The notes below the pieces were generated by a model. It did not search any database, was not told the origin of the DNA, and saw nothing but the letters and a program-made list of their open reading frames with translations. The translations under genes were made by a program, and so were the position numbers. A DNA stretch of 59,204 nt from Patescibacteria group bacterium. Lineage in GTDB: Bacteria; Patescibacteriota; Saccharimonadia; Saccharimonadales; Saccharimonadaceae. Positions 17,819 through 29,515 of the stretch are shown one piece after another (the first letter of the stretch is position 1; every line of letters starts with the position of its first letter). The stretch lies in contig SCSZ01000002.1 in assembly GCA_004322265.1 (NCBI GenBank), positions 1 through 59,204 on the forward strand, in the 5' to 3' direction.

Positions 17819-18742
17819 ATGGATACAAAGCGATTTCAAAAGCAGCGTGAATATATACAATCACTAAAAAGCACATCTATCGTGCGTTTTTTTGTTGCAA
17901 ATAAACAAATTATTGGCGTGATCCTCATTCTCATTTTTCTGTTCCTGTTCGGCTATTACATTGCACTGCACCCATCAATCATATCCGAAGTCTTGAACAT
18001 CAATCCGTTAATTGGCATTGTTATTTTCGTTCTATACTTCGGCGTCATTCTGACAAACTTTGTGATTATGTACGCTGTTATTAAGCTACGAGGTAGGACC
18101 TTACCCGCAAAAAACGGACTACTGCTCACGATGTATTCAAGCGTTATCAACTTCTTTGGCCCGCTTCAAAGCGGACCAGGCATACGGGCAGTCTACTTAA
18201 AAACAAAGGTAGGCCTAAGGATTCGCGACTACGCCTACGCTATGCTCTTTTACTACGGCGCGTTTGCAGCAATTAATATTGCGCTACTATTCATCAATAC
18301 CATTTGGTGGTTAACACTTCTAGGTTTGGCTGGTGCGGCCATTTTGGCTATCATTGCTACCCGCCTACTAAAGCTCGCATCCTTTGGTAAATTTTTACTA
18401 TTAGTTTTTGTTGGTACGCTTATACAAATTATATTCATAATTATTATTTATGGCACTGAGCTTGCTACTATTGATCCGTCGTCGCACCTTAGCATCACGC
18501 AGATCATTTCCTATACAGCTAGTGCTAACTTGTCCTTATTCGTGTCGCTCACACCGGGTGGCATTGGCATCCGCGAAGCATTCCTCATTTTCTCACAGTC
18601 TCTTCACCACATTGGACTCAGTTCAATCGTTGCCGCTGGTGTACTCGACCGTGCGCTTTATATCATCTTTTTACTTGTTATTTTTGTCGTGTCAAGCAGT
18701 ATGCATTTACGCCAAACGTTTGCTCAGAAGAAGCAGTCGTAG
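17819..18742 (+). CDS. LPG-synthase transmembrane (UPF0104/AglD-like) protein
   Basis: The roughly 307-residue protein has about eight membrane spans. FFGPLQSGPGIRAV and the C-terminal SLTPGGIGIREA match the lysylphosphatidylglycerol-synthase transmembrane family, whose members are flippase-like and often sit beside DPM1-type GT2 genes. It may help move or use a polyprenol-linked sugar; that is inference. The ATG at 17819 is preferred over one at 17771 inside the upstream gene. Its 3' end overlaps the convergent gene by 36 bp. Confidence 0.8.
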   Translation: MDTKRFQKQREYIQSLKSTSIVRFFVANKQIIGVILILIFLFLFGYYIALHPSIISEVLNINPLIGIVIFVLYFGVILTNFVIMYAVIKLRGRTLPAKNGLLLTMYSSVINFFGPLQSGPGIRAVYLKTKVGLRIRDYAYAMLFYYGAFAAINIALLFINTIWWLTLLGLAGAAILAIIATRLLKLASFGKFLLLVFVGTLIQIIFIIIIYGTELATIDPSSHLSITQIISYTASANLSLFVSLTPGGIGIREAFLIFSQSLHHIGLSSIVAAGVLDRALYIIFLLVIFVVSSSMHLRQTFAQKKQS

Positions 18743-19798
18743 TTCACGAGCGAGTTCTTTATTCGAAAGTTTATGCTCGTATAACTGCTGGCCTTTTTGA
18801 CCAATAGTACGTAGTTCACTTGGGTGATTCTTGGCCCAAAGAATTGCGTCAGCCAGTTGCCGCGGATTAGCCTGATCAACAATCAGTGCATCTTTTTTAT
18901 CTGTCCAAATATGCGACTCTTCGTTACGCCCGATAATAGTAGGCCGGCCCATATGTAGGTATTGAAATGTCTTACCACCGATCACATATTGCGCTTGGAC
19001 CGTTCCACCAAATGGACCCGCCAGACATAGATCAGCTGACGCCATGTAGTCTGGCAATGATTCATAGGGAACATACTTCTTATACTCTATATTGGCACCA
19101 CTATCTTGTACTCGTGCAACCTTGTCGATGGTTGAATCTTTACCACCTATAAGTACCAATTTAATGTCTATGTCTTGGTCTTTTAAGAGTTTCATGGCAT
19201 TCAGAATTACATCAAGACCTTGAAGTGGCATCATAAAAAGTCCGTAGTAGAATATCGTAAACATGCCATCCTCAGTTTTTTTGGGTACGTTCGTCTTTTT
19301 AAAAACTACCTCGTCAGTGCTAACAATGAGCGGTACGTACTTATCAACTGGTAACTTCATAAGCTTGGCTGAATAGGCAGCGTGCGACGGTGTGTCCGTT
19401 ACAATCACGCTAACCGTCAGTAACCAGAACTTGTAGCCAAGTCGTGCAAGCCCAGCAACGATACCACCAGGTTTGATGTAGTGGTTCTCGTAAGCAACCT
19501 GCTCGATTGGATTAATAAATTCATCAAAGACAAACTTTTTACCAATGGTAATAAGCCGTAAAACTGGAAATGATTCATAGGCCCTAAAAGTCTGAAAATA
19601 AATATCAGGATGATACTTTATACGCACTACTAGGACCCGCCAGAATACTTCAATATACCGCAAAATGTTTGTATGTTTATTTTTTACAACAATTAAGTCA
19701 ACGTCATCCATTGACCTTAATGTCGCACGAAGTGTCCGCGCACGAATATAATCTGGCTGGTTATAGCACGTAATTAAGCAAATTTTCTTCACACTCAT
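18707..19798 (-). CDS. Glycosyltransferase family 4
   Basis: The 363-residue protein has a GT-B fold: N-terminal half beginning KKICLITCYNQPDYIRA and C-terminal half with LVLIGGKDSTIDKV and the donor-binding region PFGGTVQAQYVIGGKTFQYL. A hydrophobic segment near 118-138 suggests membrane association. It is the last gene of the manC-acl-glmS run, starting 3 bp after glmS ends. Donor unknown; GDP-mannose or UDP-GlcNAc would fit the operon. Confidence 0.78.
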   Translation of the reverse strand: MSVKKICLITCYNQPDYIRARTLRATLRSMDDVDLIVVKNKHTNILRYIEVFWRVLVVRIKYHPDIYFQTFRAYESFPVLRLITIGKKFVFDEFINPIEQVAYENHYIKPGGIVAGLARLGYKFWLLTVSVIVTDTPSHAAYSAKLMKLPVDKYVPLIVSTDEVVFKKTNVPKKTEDGMFTIFYYGLFMMPLQGLDVILNAMKLLKDQDIDIKLVLIGGKDSTIDKVARVQDSGANIEYKKYVPYESLPDYMASADLCLAGPFGGTVQAQYVIGGKTFQYLHMGRPTIIGRNEESHIWTDKKDALIVDQANPRQLADAILWAKNHPSELRTIGQKGQQLYEHKLSNKELARELRLLLLSKRLA

Positions 19799-19800
19799 AT

Positions 19801-21618
19801 CTATTCAACCGTAACACTCTTGGCCAGATTACGTGGCTGATCAACATCGTTACCACGTGCGACTGCTATGTAATATGCGAATAACTGCTGGGCAACATTC
19901 AGGACTAGTGGTGCTAGTAACTTTAGCTTCGTATCAATATGTAGCACCGTCTCGGCATCAATTGCCTTCTTGCTATTAGTAATTGCAAAGATATGCCCAC
20001 CACGCGCATTAACCTCGGATAGTGAACTGAGTGTTTTATCAAATAACCAGTTATCAAGTAGCAGCCCTACTTCGAAAAAACTGTCATCAACCAGGGCAAT
20101 TGGACCATGTTTCAACTCGCCTGCTGCATAACCCTCAGCTTGAATGTATGAGATTTCTTTTAGTTTTAGCGCACCCTCGAGCGCAACGGGATAGACAGTA
20201 TCACGACCGAAAAATAATGCATGGTTATATGAACCATAGCGTTTGGCAATTTCTGCAATCTCACTTTGATTATTTTTAATGACGTTTTCAATTTCAGTTG
20301 GCAACTCTGCTAGCTCTTCGATATATGGCAGTGTGTCCTTCACGTCCGCGCCTTTTGTCTGTGCGATAACCAGACCAAACATAATCATAGCGGCGGCTTG
20401 AGAGGTAAATGCCTTGGTCGATGCAACAGAAATCTCTGGACCGGCGTGAACGTAAATACCGCCATCAACTTCCCTAGCAATCGTTGAGCCTACGGCATTA
20501 ATAATACCGAGCGTCTTTACGCCACGTTTTTTAATCTCACGAAGGCATGCCAATGTATCAGCTGTCTCGCCCGATTGCGACACAACAAGCGCGACGGTAT
20601 TTTTCGGTAAGTGAAATGACCGGTAACGAAACTCCGACGCGACCGCAACATCAATCGTCAGCCCATCAACAATTTGCTCCAAATAGTACGAGGCAAGTAC
20701 GCCTGCATAGTAGGCTGTACCACAGCCAATAATGGTGATATGTTCAACTGCCTTAAGTTCATCATCGGTCATATTGAGACCACCAAGTTTGATACGTTTG
20801 TCGGCCACATTAACACGACCGTTAAGGGTCGAGCGCAGGGTCTGTGGCTGCTCGCTAATTTCCTTTAACAGGAAATGGTCATAGCCTTGTTTTTGGATAG
20901 CCTGCATATCAACTTCGATCGTCTCGACCTCCTTAGTAAGTGGCCGTGAAGCGAGATCAACCACATCAATGCCATCAGCACTACATACAGCGATTTCGCC
21001 ATCATTGAGATAGACTGCCTGATCAGTATAGCCAACAAGTGCTGAAGCGTCGCTGGCGATATACGTCTCACCTTCACCGACACCAATAATCAGTGGACTG
21101 CCTGAACGCGCAACGACAATGTGCTCTGGTTCGCGTGTTGAGACGACAGCAATGCCATACGTTCCAACGGCAAGCTGTAGTGCCTGGGCGACGGCATCAA
21201 CTAATTTAGTACCAGGATCGTAAAACGAGTCAATCAATGCAGCCAGGACTTCGGTGTCAGTCTCACTCGCAAATTTGTGGTCTTTGAGTTCGGCTTTTAG
21301 CTCCCGGTAATTTTCGATAATACCGTTATGCACCAAGTAGATATCACCTGATTGTTGTGGGTGGGCATTCGTAATTGACGGTTCACCATGCGTTGCCCAT
21401 CTAGTGTGGCCAATGCCAACTGTGCCACTTGAAGGATTTGCGGCTGTCAGTTGATCAAGTTCTTCAACCTTGCCTTTTGCCCGGTGGAGTGTCGCCTTGT
21501 GATCATCGATTGTTACAATACCGGCTGAATCGTAGCCTCGATATTCGAGGCGATGAAGACCCGTAACTAAATACTCCTGCGCTTTTTTACTGCCAACGTA
21601 CCCAACAATGCCGCACAT
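19801..21618 (-). CDS. glmS: Glutamine-fructose-6-phosphate aminotransferase
   Basis: Full-length at 605 residues. After the initiator Met, Cys2 begins the Ntn glutaminase domain (CGIVGYVG), with GHTRWATHG and HNGIIENY. Two SIS domains follow (GCGTAYYAG, SQSGETADTL, ARGGHIF), and the C-terminal tail ends LAKSVTVE. It makes glucosamine-6-phosphate from fructose-6-phosphate and glutamine, the committed step to UDP-GlcNAc for wall and surface glycans. It starts one base after the ATP-citrate lyase gene ends. No ribozyme or other leader element is possible at such a junction. Confidence 0.97.
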   Translation of the reverse strand: MCGIVGYVGSKKAQEYLVTGLHRLEYRGYDSAGIVTIDDHKATLHRAKGKVEELDQLTAANPSSGTVGIGHTRWATHGEPSITNAHPQQSGDIYLVHNGIIENYRELKAELKDHKFASETDTEVLAALIDSFYDPGTKLVDAVAQALQLAVGTYGIAVVSTREPEHIVVARSGSPLIIGVGEGETYIASDASALVGYTDQAVYLNDGEIAVCSADGIDVVDLASRPLTKEVETIEVDMQAIQKQGYDHFLLKEISEQPQTLRSTLNGRVNVADKRIKLGGLNMTDDELKAVEHITIIGCGTAYYAGVLASYYLEQIVDGLTIDVAVASEFRYRSFHLPKNTVALVVSQSGETADTLACLREIKKRGVKTLGIINAVGSTIAREVDGGIYVHAGPEISVASTKAFTSQAAAMIMFGLVIAQTKGADVKDTLPYIEELAELPTEIENVIKNNQSEIAEIAKRYGSYNHALFFGRDTVYPVALEGALKLKEISYIQAEGYAAGELKHGPIALVDDSFFEVGLLLDNWLFDKTLSSLSEVNARGGHIFAITNSKKAIDAETVLHIDTKLKLLAPLVLNVAQQLFAYYIAVARGNDVDQPRNLAKSVTVE

Positions 21619-21619
21619 A

Positions 21620-23389
21620 TTACTCTATATACCTAACGTCGTCTGGCGATAATCGTAGTAACCCCTCATCATGACGGCGTTGGTCGAGGTAGTGCGCCGT
21701 AAAACCAATTGAGCGACTGAGGACAAATAACGCATTGAAGAACTCGATCTCTGACAGCTCCAGCAGTTGTTGTTGGCTGTAGTTAAATTCCGATTCCAGA
21801 ATATCAAGCAAAATCGCTGCGATTGTTCCATCAACATTTAGAATAAGGTTACTTTTCTTGGTGGTTGTAATTGCCTCAACTCCTAGGGCAAAATTAAGAT
21901 ACTGATCGCCGTTGGTGTTTTTCGCAAATGCTTTCAGAGCCTTAACGCGCGGGTCAGGGTTATCAATTGTGTATTTTTTATGACCAATACCTGGGATAAT
22001 GCCACCGCGTTTTGCAAATGCCTCAACAAACTCTTGTGGAGTAACGTCGTCCTTAACGGCCTGCACCCACTCGGCTGCTGCACTATTAATCGCGCCGCCA
22101 AACCGTGGACCAATCGTCATCAAGCCCGCAGTGAGACTCGATATCAAATCTTTACCGGCACGCGCCGATACGATCGTATTCAGTGCGCCGGACACATAGG
22201 GACCGTGGTCAACGAGTAGCTTGAAAACAAAATCAACAAAGGCAACCGCTTTCTTAGAATCAACCTGCTCACCGAGTAGCATAGACAAAACCAGCGAAGC
22301 GATTGAATTATTCTCAACCGCTTCCATCAAATCTTTACCCAGTAGCACAACATTCTCATCTATTTCCCCCGAGATATGGCTGACGATCATGCTGCGTTTA
22401 CGCGTGCCAATCTTTGGCTCGGTTACGACACGTTTTTCAACAACGCGTTTTGTGAGTTCATTATGGACATCCGAAAAAGTATTGGCTACGATTGCACCAG
22501 CTTTTCTAAGAGCCTCTTTTTTGGCGGATGCCGACTCGTCTTTGGTCTGCGCTAACGCTTTAGCATGACCAAATTGTGGTGGTTCTTCAAAAAGTTCGGC
22601 GACTGTGCCGGCAATATAAACAATTAGTTCCTTGGTAATTTTGCCCCCAGTGATCAGCTGGGCGATTTCATATTCGTCAGATCCACCAAGTTCGCCAAAG
22701 TAGACAATACGTTTCGTGTGCTTGTCGGCTTCGGCAAGTTCTAGTGCTTGTGCTGGCGTCGTAATCGGAAAACGATCACCACCAAGTGCCATCGCAAACG
22801 AAATACCAAGACCAACCCCAGTAACTGTATGAATCAGTTCGTTCACCATACCACCAGATGTCGAGACGACGGCTGTATCGCCAATCTCTAGTATGTCTGC
22901 ATGCGAGATTTGTGGATGACGCGTACCACCAATGGCGCCAAGTTTCATAAATCCTGGAATTAACACACCAACTGACGCGGGACCAACAATCAGGACATTC
23001 TTGGCAGCTGCTAGTTTAATAAGATCGAGACTATGAGATTCGGGAGTTTGTTCCGCAAAGATATCGACAACTTGTAGATTCGGTAATAGTTCTACGGCCT
23101 GTGTGGTTGATGATAGAATTCGTCTAGCTGACTGCACATTCAGCGCTGCCGTAATACTTTCCCTGACGGCATCTGATAGTTGCTCAAGATTCGCAACAAC
23201 GGGTATTGTTACTTCGCTTTCCCCCCAGAAATATCGTTCTTGCTTGCGACCACTAGCGATAATTGCAACAATGCTAGGTTTTGATTTGCCAACCAGGTAG
23301 TCATAGTCGAGCATGGATTGAATGACATCAGCATGTGAACCGAGGATCACAATGTTGGCATTATCGCGTAATATTTTAATGTCTACCAT
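21620..23389 (-). CDS. aclA: ATP-citrate lyase, CoA-ligase/citryl-CoA lyase subunit
   Basis: The 589-residue protein aligns from memory with the C-terminal two-thirds of animal ATP-citrate lyase: a CoA-binding domain (about 1-130), a ligase domain with the phosphorylated His in QFGHAKA (His275), and a citrate-synthase-like lyase domain (about 340-589) with DHGPYVSG, ARAGKDL, RFGGA, GIGH (His470) and NLILNVD (Asp520), ending YLDQRR. It splits citrate with CoA and ATP to acetyl-CoA and oxaloacetate. A His usual in SGAHNT is Leu403 here. It overlaps the partner gene by 7 nt. Citryl-CoA synthetase is the main alternative, but the fused lyase domain argues against it. Subunit letters differ between organisms. 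Confidence 0.9.
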   Translation of the reverse strand: MVDIKILRDNANIVILGSHADVIQSMLDYDYLVGKSKPSIVAIIASGRKQERYFWGESEVTIPVVANLEQLSDAVRESITAALNVQSARRILSSTTQAVELLPNLQVVDIFAEQTPESHSLDLIKLAAAKNVLIVGPASVGVLIPGFMKLGAIGGTRHPQISHADILEIGDTAVVSTSGGMVNELIHTVTGVGLGISFAMALGGDRFPITTPAQALELAEADKHTKRIVYFGELGGSDEYEIAQLITGGKITKELIVYIAGTVAELFEEPPQFGHAKALAQTKDESASAKKEALRKAGAIVANTFSDVHNELTKRVVEKRVVTEPKIGTRKRSMIVSHISGEIDENVVLLGKDLMEAVENNSIASLVLSMLLGEQVDSKKAVAFVDFVFKLLVDHGPYVSGALNTIVSARAGKDLISSLTAGLMTIGPRFGGAINSAAAEWVQAVKDDVTPQEFVEAFAKRGGIIPGIGHKKYTIDNPDPRVKALKAFAKNTNGDQYLNFALGVEAITTTKKSNLILNVDGTIAAILLDILESEFNYSQQQLLELSEIEFFNALFVLSRSIGFTAHYLDQRRHDEGLLRLSPDDVRYIE

Positions 23390-24561
23390 TTCTCTTCGTC
23401 CTTCAGTTCTTTAAGTGCAAAACCAAGCGCATCACTAATTGACACATCGGGACCATAGACGCCACCAAGTATTCCATGGCCCTCAAGCGCTTGTTTAATC
23501 TTTGCGAGGCCAATTTCTTGATTTGGACCACCCCGACGAACAAACACTTTGAGATGCTGTTTCTTGAGTGCAGCTGCCTGATCATCAAGTGCTGCAATGA
23601 TACCCGCGAACGTTTTGGCGATGTCGGTAAAGTTAGCAACTGCTCCGCCGATGAACAAGACTTTTTTAGGAGCCTTGGAGTCAATAATTAGTTTAATCAA
23701 CTCCTTGGTGTAGATGTATGTTTCTTCGGTATTTGGATTGCCACTATACTCGCCGTAGTTTGCTAGCTCATCCCCTAAGCCTTGGTTATAAACTTCATCA
23801 GCAATCACGATGCTAGCCCCACCACCTGAGAGCAACAAGAAAATTGAGCCGTTAGGATTAAGGACACTCAGACTAAACGAGGCAGGTGAATTGTCATTCA
23901 GCACATGGATTTGCTCCTCGGATCCACTAAGCTTTCGTGGAGAACGAATATCCGTTTCGTTCCATGCTCTGGTGAAGTATTGGCCAGCGTCGTCGATTTC
24001 GACTGCAACATCAAGAACATTTAATGATCGTCGATCGGCAACATAGGGATTAATCTCAAGTGATGCAAAGTGATTGTCCTTGAACAATTTTACGAGTGCC
24101 TGCAGTTTATCTACTTCGATATTCGTAACGGTTGCAAGATTATCCCAGTCAAAATCATCACCGAGTCTAAAGTATTCAATTGAATGTGGGTTCTGCTCAA
24201 CGTTAACTCCGCCGTTACGGCTATAGGCGACCGTGAAGCCATCACGACCGTGATGAAGCGCTAAATACCGTTCAGACTGATCGACGTGTTCGACGTAAGG
24301 CTCCACTAATAATGAATTGTAGCCCTCATTCATTAATTGTTTTGCACTGGACTTGAGGTCCTTATGTTCAACATTTAGTAACACCAGTCCTTTTTTGAAT
24401 CGTCCCTTAACCGCTTGGTCAACTTTCACAACATAGCTATCGTAACCATCAACTTTTTTGAGATCATCAAGATCGAGAATAGACCATCCCACGTAATCTT
24501 CGCCAATCGCATGGTTAACTAGGTTCTTGGCGCGGTATTCTGATAATTTTCGACGCGGCAT
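23383..24561 (-). CDS. aclB: ATP-citrate lyase, ATP-grasp subunit
   Basis: The 392-residue protein corresponds to the N-terminal ATP-grasp and citrate-binding part of ATP-citrate lyase: RRKLSEYRAKNL at the start, VVKVDQAVKGRFKKGL, LEINPYV, LLSGGGASIV, GEYSGNPN (citrate-binding region) and FVRRGGPN near the end. Together with the larger subunit it forms the two-gene bacterial type of the enzyme. It lies 3 bp after manC. Succinyl-CoA synthetase beta is related, but the GEYSGNPN and RRGGPN segments fit citrate lyase better. Confidence 0.9.
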   Translation of the reverse strand: MPRRKLSEYRAKNLVNHAIGEDYVGWSILDLDDLKKVDGYDSYVVKVDQAVKGRFKKGLVLLNVEHKDLKSSAKQLMNEGYNSLLVEPYVEHVDQSERYLALHHGRDGFTVAYSRNGGVNVEQNPHSIEYFRLGDDFDWDNLATVTNIEVDKLQALVKLFKDNHFASLEINPYVADRRSLNVLDVAVEIDDAGQYFTRAWNETDIRSPRKLSGSEEQIHVLNDNSPASFSLSVLNPNGSIFLLLSGGGASIVIADEVYNQGLGDELANYGEYSGNPNTEETYIYTKELIKLIIDSKAPKKVLFIGGAVANFTDIAKTFAGIIAALDDQAAALKKQHLKVFVRRGGPNQEIGLAKIKQALEGHGILGGVYGPDVSISDALGFALKELKDEEKW

Positions 24562-24564
24562 AAC

Positions 24565-25611
24565 TTACCTATTCCTACTTAGTGATTTCGCAACCTCACC
24601 GGTACGTTGGCTGACGTCCTTACGTGCAACCAAAATACCGTCTGGAGTATTTACGACGACGACGTTATCGAGGCCAATAACGGCAATTGGCTTGGCCTCC
24701 TCATTACGAATGTAGACGTTCTCGTTATCGAGTGAGTGGATGTTCTCGCCTCTCTGGTAGTTGCCGCGTTCGTCTTTATCGACAATGTCGTGGAGATCCT
24801 TGAACGATCCAATGTCCATCCAGTCAAAAGTTGCTGCGACTACAGCCAAGTTATTTGATCTCTCACTGAGCGCGTAATCAATAATCTGCGTATCAAGTGC
24901 TAAATACGCATTGTTGTAGTCATCTGATGGATAGTCTGTAACAGATCGTAGTTTTTCAACACTTGCTTGTAGTTCTGGTGCACTGGCATTGATCTCATTC
25001 CAGAACGTATTAACTGACCCTACAAAATAGCCGCAATTCCATAGGTAGTTACCTGATGCCAAGAAAGTCTGGGCTGTTTCAAGATCCGGTTTTTCTTTAA
25101 AGCTTGCGACGCGGAATGCACCACTTCCTTCATCGATCACGCCATCACGTTCGATGTAGCCAAAGCCAGTTGCGGGAAAAGTTGGTTCGATACCGACGAG
25201 GGTAATTTCGTTTTTATCGCTCGAGACTCTACCCGCTGCATGGACTGAGCGCGCAAAACCTTCCACATCGCGCACAAAATGATCAGAGTGAATAAATGCG
25301 ATTGGTTCGTCCTTGTTTCCCGTTCGAGCAATCACATCCAGTGCCATCACAATACAGTGGGCCGTTCCGCGCCTGCCTGGTTCAATGAGAACGGCATCCT
25401 GTGGTAGATCTGGCAGTTGAGACTTCACGTGATCGGAATGACTTTGCTCGGTAACAATATAGATCGTATCGCCAACACTTCGGGAGCGATCGTATGCCAT
25501 TTGTAGAAGTGTGCGATCACCCGTTAAGTTAAGAAGATGCTTCGGATAGTCCGATGTCGACAAGGGCCATAATCTGGTTCCGGACCCACCGGCAATAATG
25601 ACAGTAATCAT
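24565..25611 (-). CDS. manC: Mannose-1-phosphate guanylyltransferase
   Basis: The 348-residue nucleotidyltransferase has the signature GGSGTRLWPLS, YPKHLL, EPGRRGTA, GFGYIE and FKEKPD, with the pyrophosphorylase left-handed helix beginning near 285. It makes GDP-mannose from mannose-1-phosphate and GTP. The C-terminal phosphomannose-isomerase cupin found in long ManC proteins is absent; a separate cupin at 44703-45251 resembles it. It is the first gene of a five-gene minus-strand run (manC, two acl genes, glmS, GT4), divergent from the Nudix gene with 47 bp between. Confidence 0.92.
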   Translation of the reverse strand: MITVIIAGGSGTRLWPLSTSDYPKHLLNLTGDRTLLQMAYDRSRSVGDTIYIVTEQSHSDHVKSQLPDLPQDAVLIEPGRRGTAHCIVMALDVIARTGNKDEPIAFIHSDHFVRDVEGFARSVHAAGRVSSDKNEITLVGIEPTFPATGFGYIERDGVIDEGSGAFRVASFKEKPDLETAQTFLASGNYLWNCGYFVGSVNTFWNEINASAPELQASVEKLRSVTDYPSDDYNNAYLALDTQIIDYALSERSNNLAVVAATFDWMDIGSFKDLHDIVDKDERGNYQRGENIHSLDNENVYIRNEEAKPIAVIGLDNVVVVNTPDGILVARKDVSQRTGEVAKSLSRNR

Positions 25612-25646
25612 ATGTATCAGTTTATCATCTAGAGCACCCTGCTTGC

Positions 25647-25652
25647 TATACT
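25647..25652 (+). promoter_or_regulatory. -10 element (TATACT), leaderless start of Nudix gene
   Basis: TATACT ends 6 nt before the ATG at 25659, so the transcript probably begins at the start codon. Confidence 0.55.
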
Positions 25653-25658
25653 GGAACT

Positions 25659-27180
<1,522 letters not shown>

Positions 27181-27181
<1 letters not shown>

Positions 27182-27729
27182 TGGCTGACTTTAGCGCAAC
27201 AGAAACAGAGATCAAGGGCCTCTATACGGTCCAGTTCAAAGTTATTGAAGACCCACGCGGTTCCGTTATGGAATTCTACCGTCAATCAGATTTTGAAGCC
27301 TCAGGCCTACCGACACTCGGTGATCGCCCTCAGGTCAACGCGCCTCTTACCGTCAAGGGAGCCCTACGTGGTATTCACGCTGAATCTGCACACAAGCTGG
27401 TTTCAGTCGCTGCAGGTAAGGTTTACGCGGTTGTCGTTGATCTTCGTAATGATTCCCAAACTGTTGGCAAATGGCTTGGTTTTGAGCTTGAACGGGGACA
27501 GGGTCTATTCGTTAGTAAGGGCCTCGGCAATTCGTTCCAGTCTGTTAGTGATGAGCCTTCGACCTATCTCTATTACTTTGAAACAGAATGGGTTCCCGGC
27601 ATGCCTGGACTTGCGTGTAATCCTCTCGACCCAGACCTTGCGATTCATTGGCCAATTGCCGAAAACGCGGGCATGATTATTTCAGATAAAGACCGCGCTA
27701 ATCCATCTCTGAAAGAAATCCTAGGATAA
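27181..27729 (+). CDS. rmlC: dTDP-4-dehydrorhamnose 3,5-epimerase
   Basis: The 182-residue cupin-type protein has RGIHAE with the catalytic-base His, KLVSVAAGKVY, VVVDLR, and the end pattern DPDLAIHWP. The common AHGF segment is replaced by GNSFQ, a variant I associate with some actinobacterial RmlC-like proteins (from memory). It epimerises dTDP-4-keto-6-deoxyglucose at C3 and C5. Position between rmlB and rmlD supports the call; a 3-epimerase-only activity is possible. Confidence 0.88.
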
Positions 27730-28592
27730 TGAACGACTCCGAAATCTTTATTGTTGGTGCAAATGGACAACTAGGTACTGCCCTTCGTGCACTCTACCCT
27801 AATGCCAAATCCGCAGATATCGACGAACTAGATATTACCAGTAGCGAGTCAGTTGCGAGCTTTGACTGGAGCACTATAAAATTCATCATCAATGCCGCTG
27901 CCTACACCAATGTTGATGGCGCAGAGACCGCAGAAGGACGCATCGCAGCATGGAAAGTCAACGCGACTGCAGTCGGCCATTTAGTCCAGGCTGCAATCAC
28001 ACACGACATCACTATCGTCCATGTTTCAAGTGATTATGTGTTTGATGGTACCGTCAACCCACACTTAGAGACCGAGGATCTGTCGCCACTTGGTGTCTAT
28101 GCACAAAGTAAAGCTGCAGGAGACTTGGTCGTTGGCCTCGCACCCAAGAATTATTTGCTACGTACCTCATGGGTGATCGGTGAAGGCAAGAATTTTGTCT
28201 TAACTATGAAGTCCTTGGCCGAGCAAGGCATCAAACCAAGTGTGGTGAATGACCAAATCGGTCGCCTTACCTTTACAACTGACCTGGCCAGTGCGATCGC
28301 ACACCTACTATTTAATAATGCGCCCTACGGCACGTATAACTTCACAAACGACGGTGACAGCGTTAGTTGGGCCGACATTGCCTCAATCGTCTATGACACG
28401 ACAGGCTACTCCTCTAGCGATGTTACAGGTGTTACGACTGCAGAATATTACAATGGCAAGCAAGGCATTGCGCCTCGCCCCTTACAAAGTACGCTCAGTC
28501 TTGATAAAATAAAAGCCACGGGCTTCGTACCACGCGACTGGCGCGAGGCATTATCAGAATATCTTACTAAAAAAACTGCGGAGGAATCATGA
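27729..28592 (+). CDS. rmlD: dTDP-4-dehydrorhamnose reductase
   Basis: The 287-residue SDR has VGANGQLG (dinucleotide binding), [27 protein letters not shown] with the catalytic Tyr-x3-Lys, and LLRTSWV. It reduces dTDP-4-keto-rhamnose to dTDP-rhamnose. It overlaps rmlC by one base and rmlA by four (ATGA). Confidence 0.94.
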   Translation: MNDSEIFIVGANGQLGTALRALYPNAKSADIDELDITSSESVASFDWSTIKFIINAAAYTNVDGAETAEGRIAAWKVNATAVGHLVQAAITHDITIVHVSSDYVFDGTVNPHLETEDLSPLGVYAQSKAAGDLVVGLAPKNYLLRTSWVIGEGKNFVLTMKSLAEQGIKPSVVNDQIGRLTFTTDLASAIAHLLFNNAPYGTYNFTNDGDSVSWADIASIVYDTTGYSSSDVTGVTTAEYYNGKQGIAPRPLQSTLSLDKIKATGFVPRDWREALSEYLTKKTAEES

Positions 28593-29449
28593 AAGGTATC
28601 ATTTTAGCTGGTGGATCAGGAACACGTTTATATCCAATAACTATGGGGATTAGTAAGCAAATCATGCCGATCTATGACAAGCCAATGATCTACTATCCTA
28701 TTAGTACACTGATGCTTGCCGGGATCAAGGATATCCTTATCATCACAACACCTCAGGATAACGAAGGCTTTGTCCGCTTACTCGGTGATGGCTCACAGTT
28801 TGGTTGTAACTTTGAATACGCAATACAGAATGATCCAAACGGACTCGCCGAAGCCTTCCTTATTGGTGAGGAGTTCATCGGTAATGACAAAGTTGCGTTA
28901 ATCCTCGGAGATAATCTTTTCCACGGACCAGACTTTGGTGTTGAATTAAAAAAGCACACAAACCCAGAGGGTGGCGTCGTCTTTGCATACCAGGTCTCAG
29001 ACCCAGAACGTTACGGTGTTGTTGAGTTTGATGACAAAATGCACGCCATATCAGTCGAGGAAAAACCCAAGGATCCTAAATCAGACTACGCAGTTGTCGG
29101 TCTCTATTTCTATGATAATGATGTCATAGAAATCGCCAAGAACGTTAAACCAAGCGATCGTGGTGAACTTGAAATTACCGACATTAACGCTGAATACCTC
29201 AAACGTGGCAAGCTAAAAGTTAGTGTCATGGACCGTGGTTCAGCATGGCTCGATACAGGTACAATCGACTCAATGGTTGATGCTGCGGATTACATTAGGG
29301 TTGTTCAGAAGCGTACAGGTCTTAGCATTGGGGCAATCGAAGAAGTCGCATGGCGTGAAGGATTTATCGACGATAAACAGCTAAAAACACTCGCTCAACC
29401 ACTTGAAAAATCTGGATATGGCAAATATCTTCTACGATTACTGTCTTAG
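28589..29449 (+). CDS. rmlA: Glucose-1-phosphate thymidylyltransferase
   Basis: The 286-residue nucleotidyltransferase has [43 protein letters not shown] and WLDTGT. It makes dTDP-glucose, first step of dTDP-rhamnose synthesis, though encoded last in the operon. A strong ribosome site (GGAGG) lies before the ATG, inside rmlD. Confidence 0.95.
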   Translation: MKGIILAGGSGTRLYPITMGISKQIMPIYDKPMIYYPISTLMLAGIKDILIITTPQDNEGFVRLLGDGSQFGCNFEYAIQNDPNGLAEAFLIGEEFIGNDKVALILGDNLFHGPDFGVELKKHTNPEGGVVFAYQVSDPERYGVVEFDDKMHAISVEEKPKDPKSDYAVVGLYFYDNDVIEIAKNVKPSDRGELEITDINAEYLKRGKLKVSVMDRGSAWLDTGTIDSMVDAADYIRVVQKRTGLSIGAIEEVAWREGFIDDKQLKTLAQPLEKSGYGKYLLRLLS

Positions 29450-29515
29450 CACTAGTAATTTTCCATACAAGATGTTATAGTATCTCTCAAAAGAGAGTTT
29501 ACTGGCTATACTACA

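Noticed and set aside
29484-29497. Terminator hairpin after rmlA (CTCTC-AAAA-GAGAG)
   Set aside because: Only a 5-bp stem followed by three T; too weak to call.
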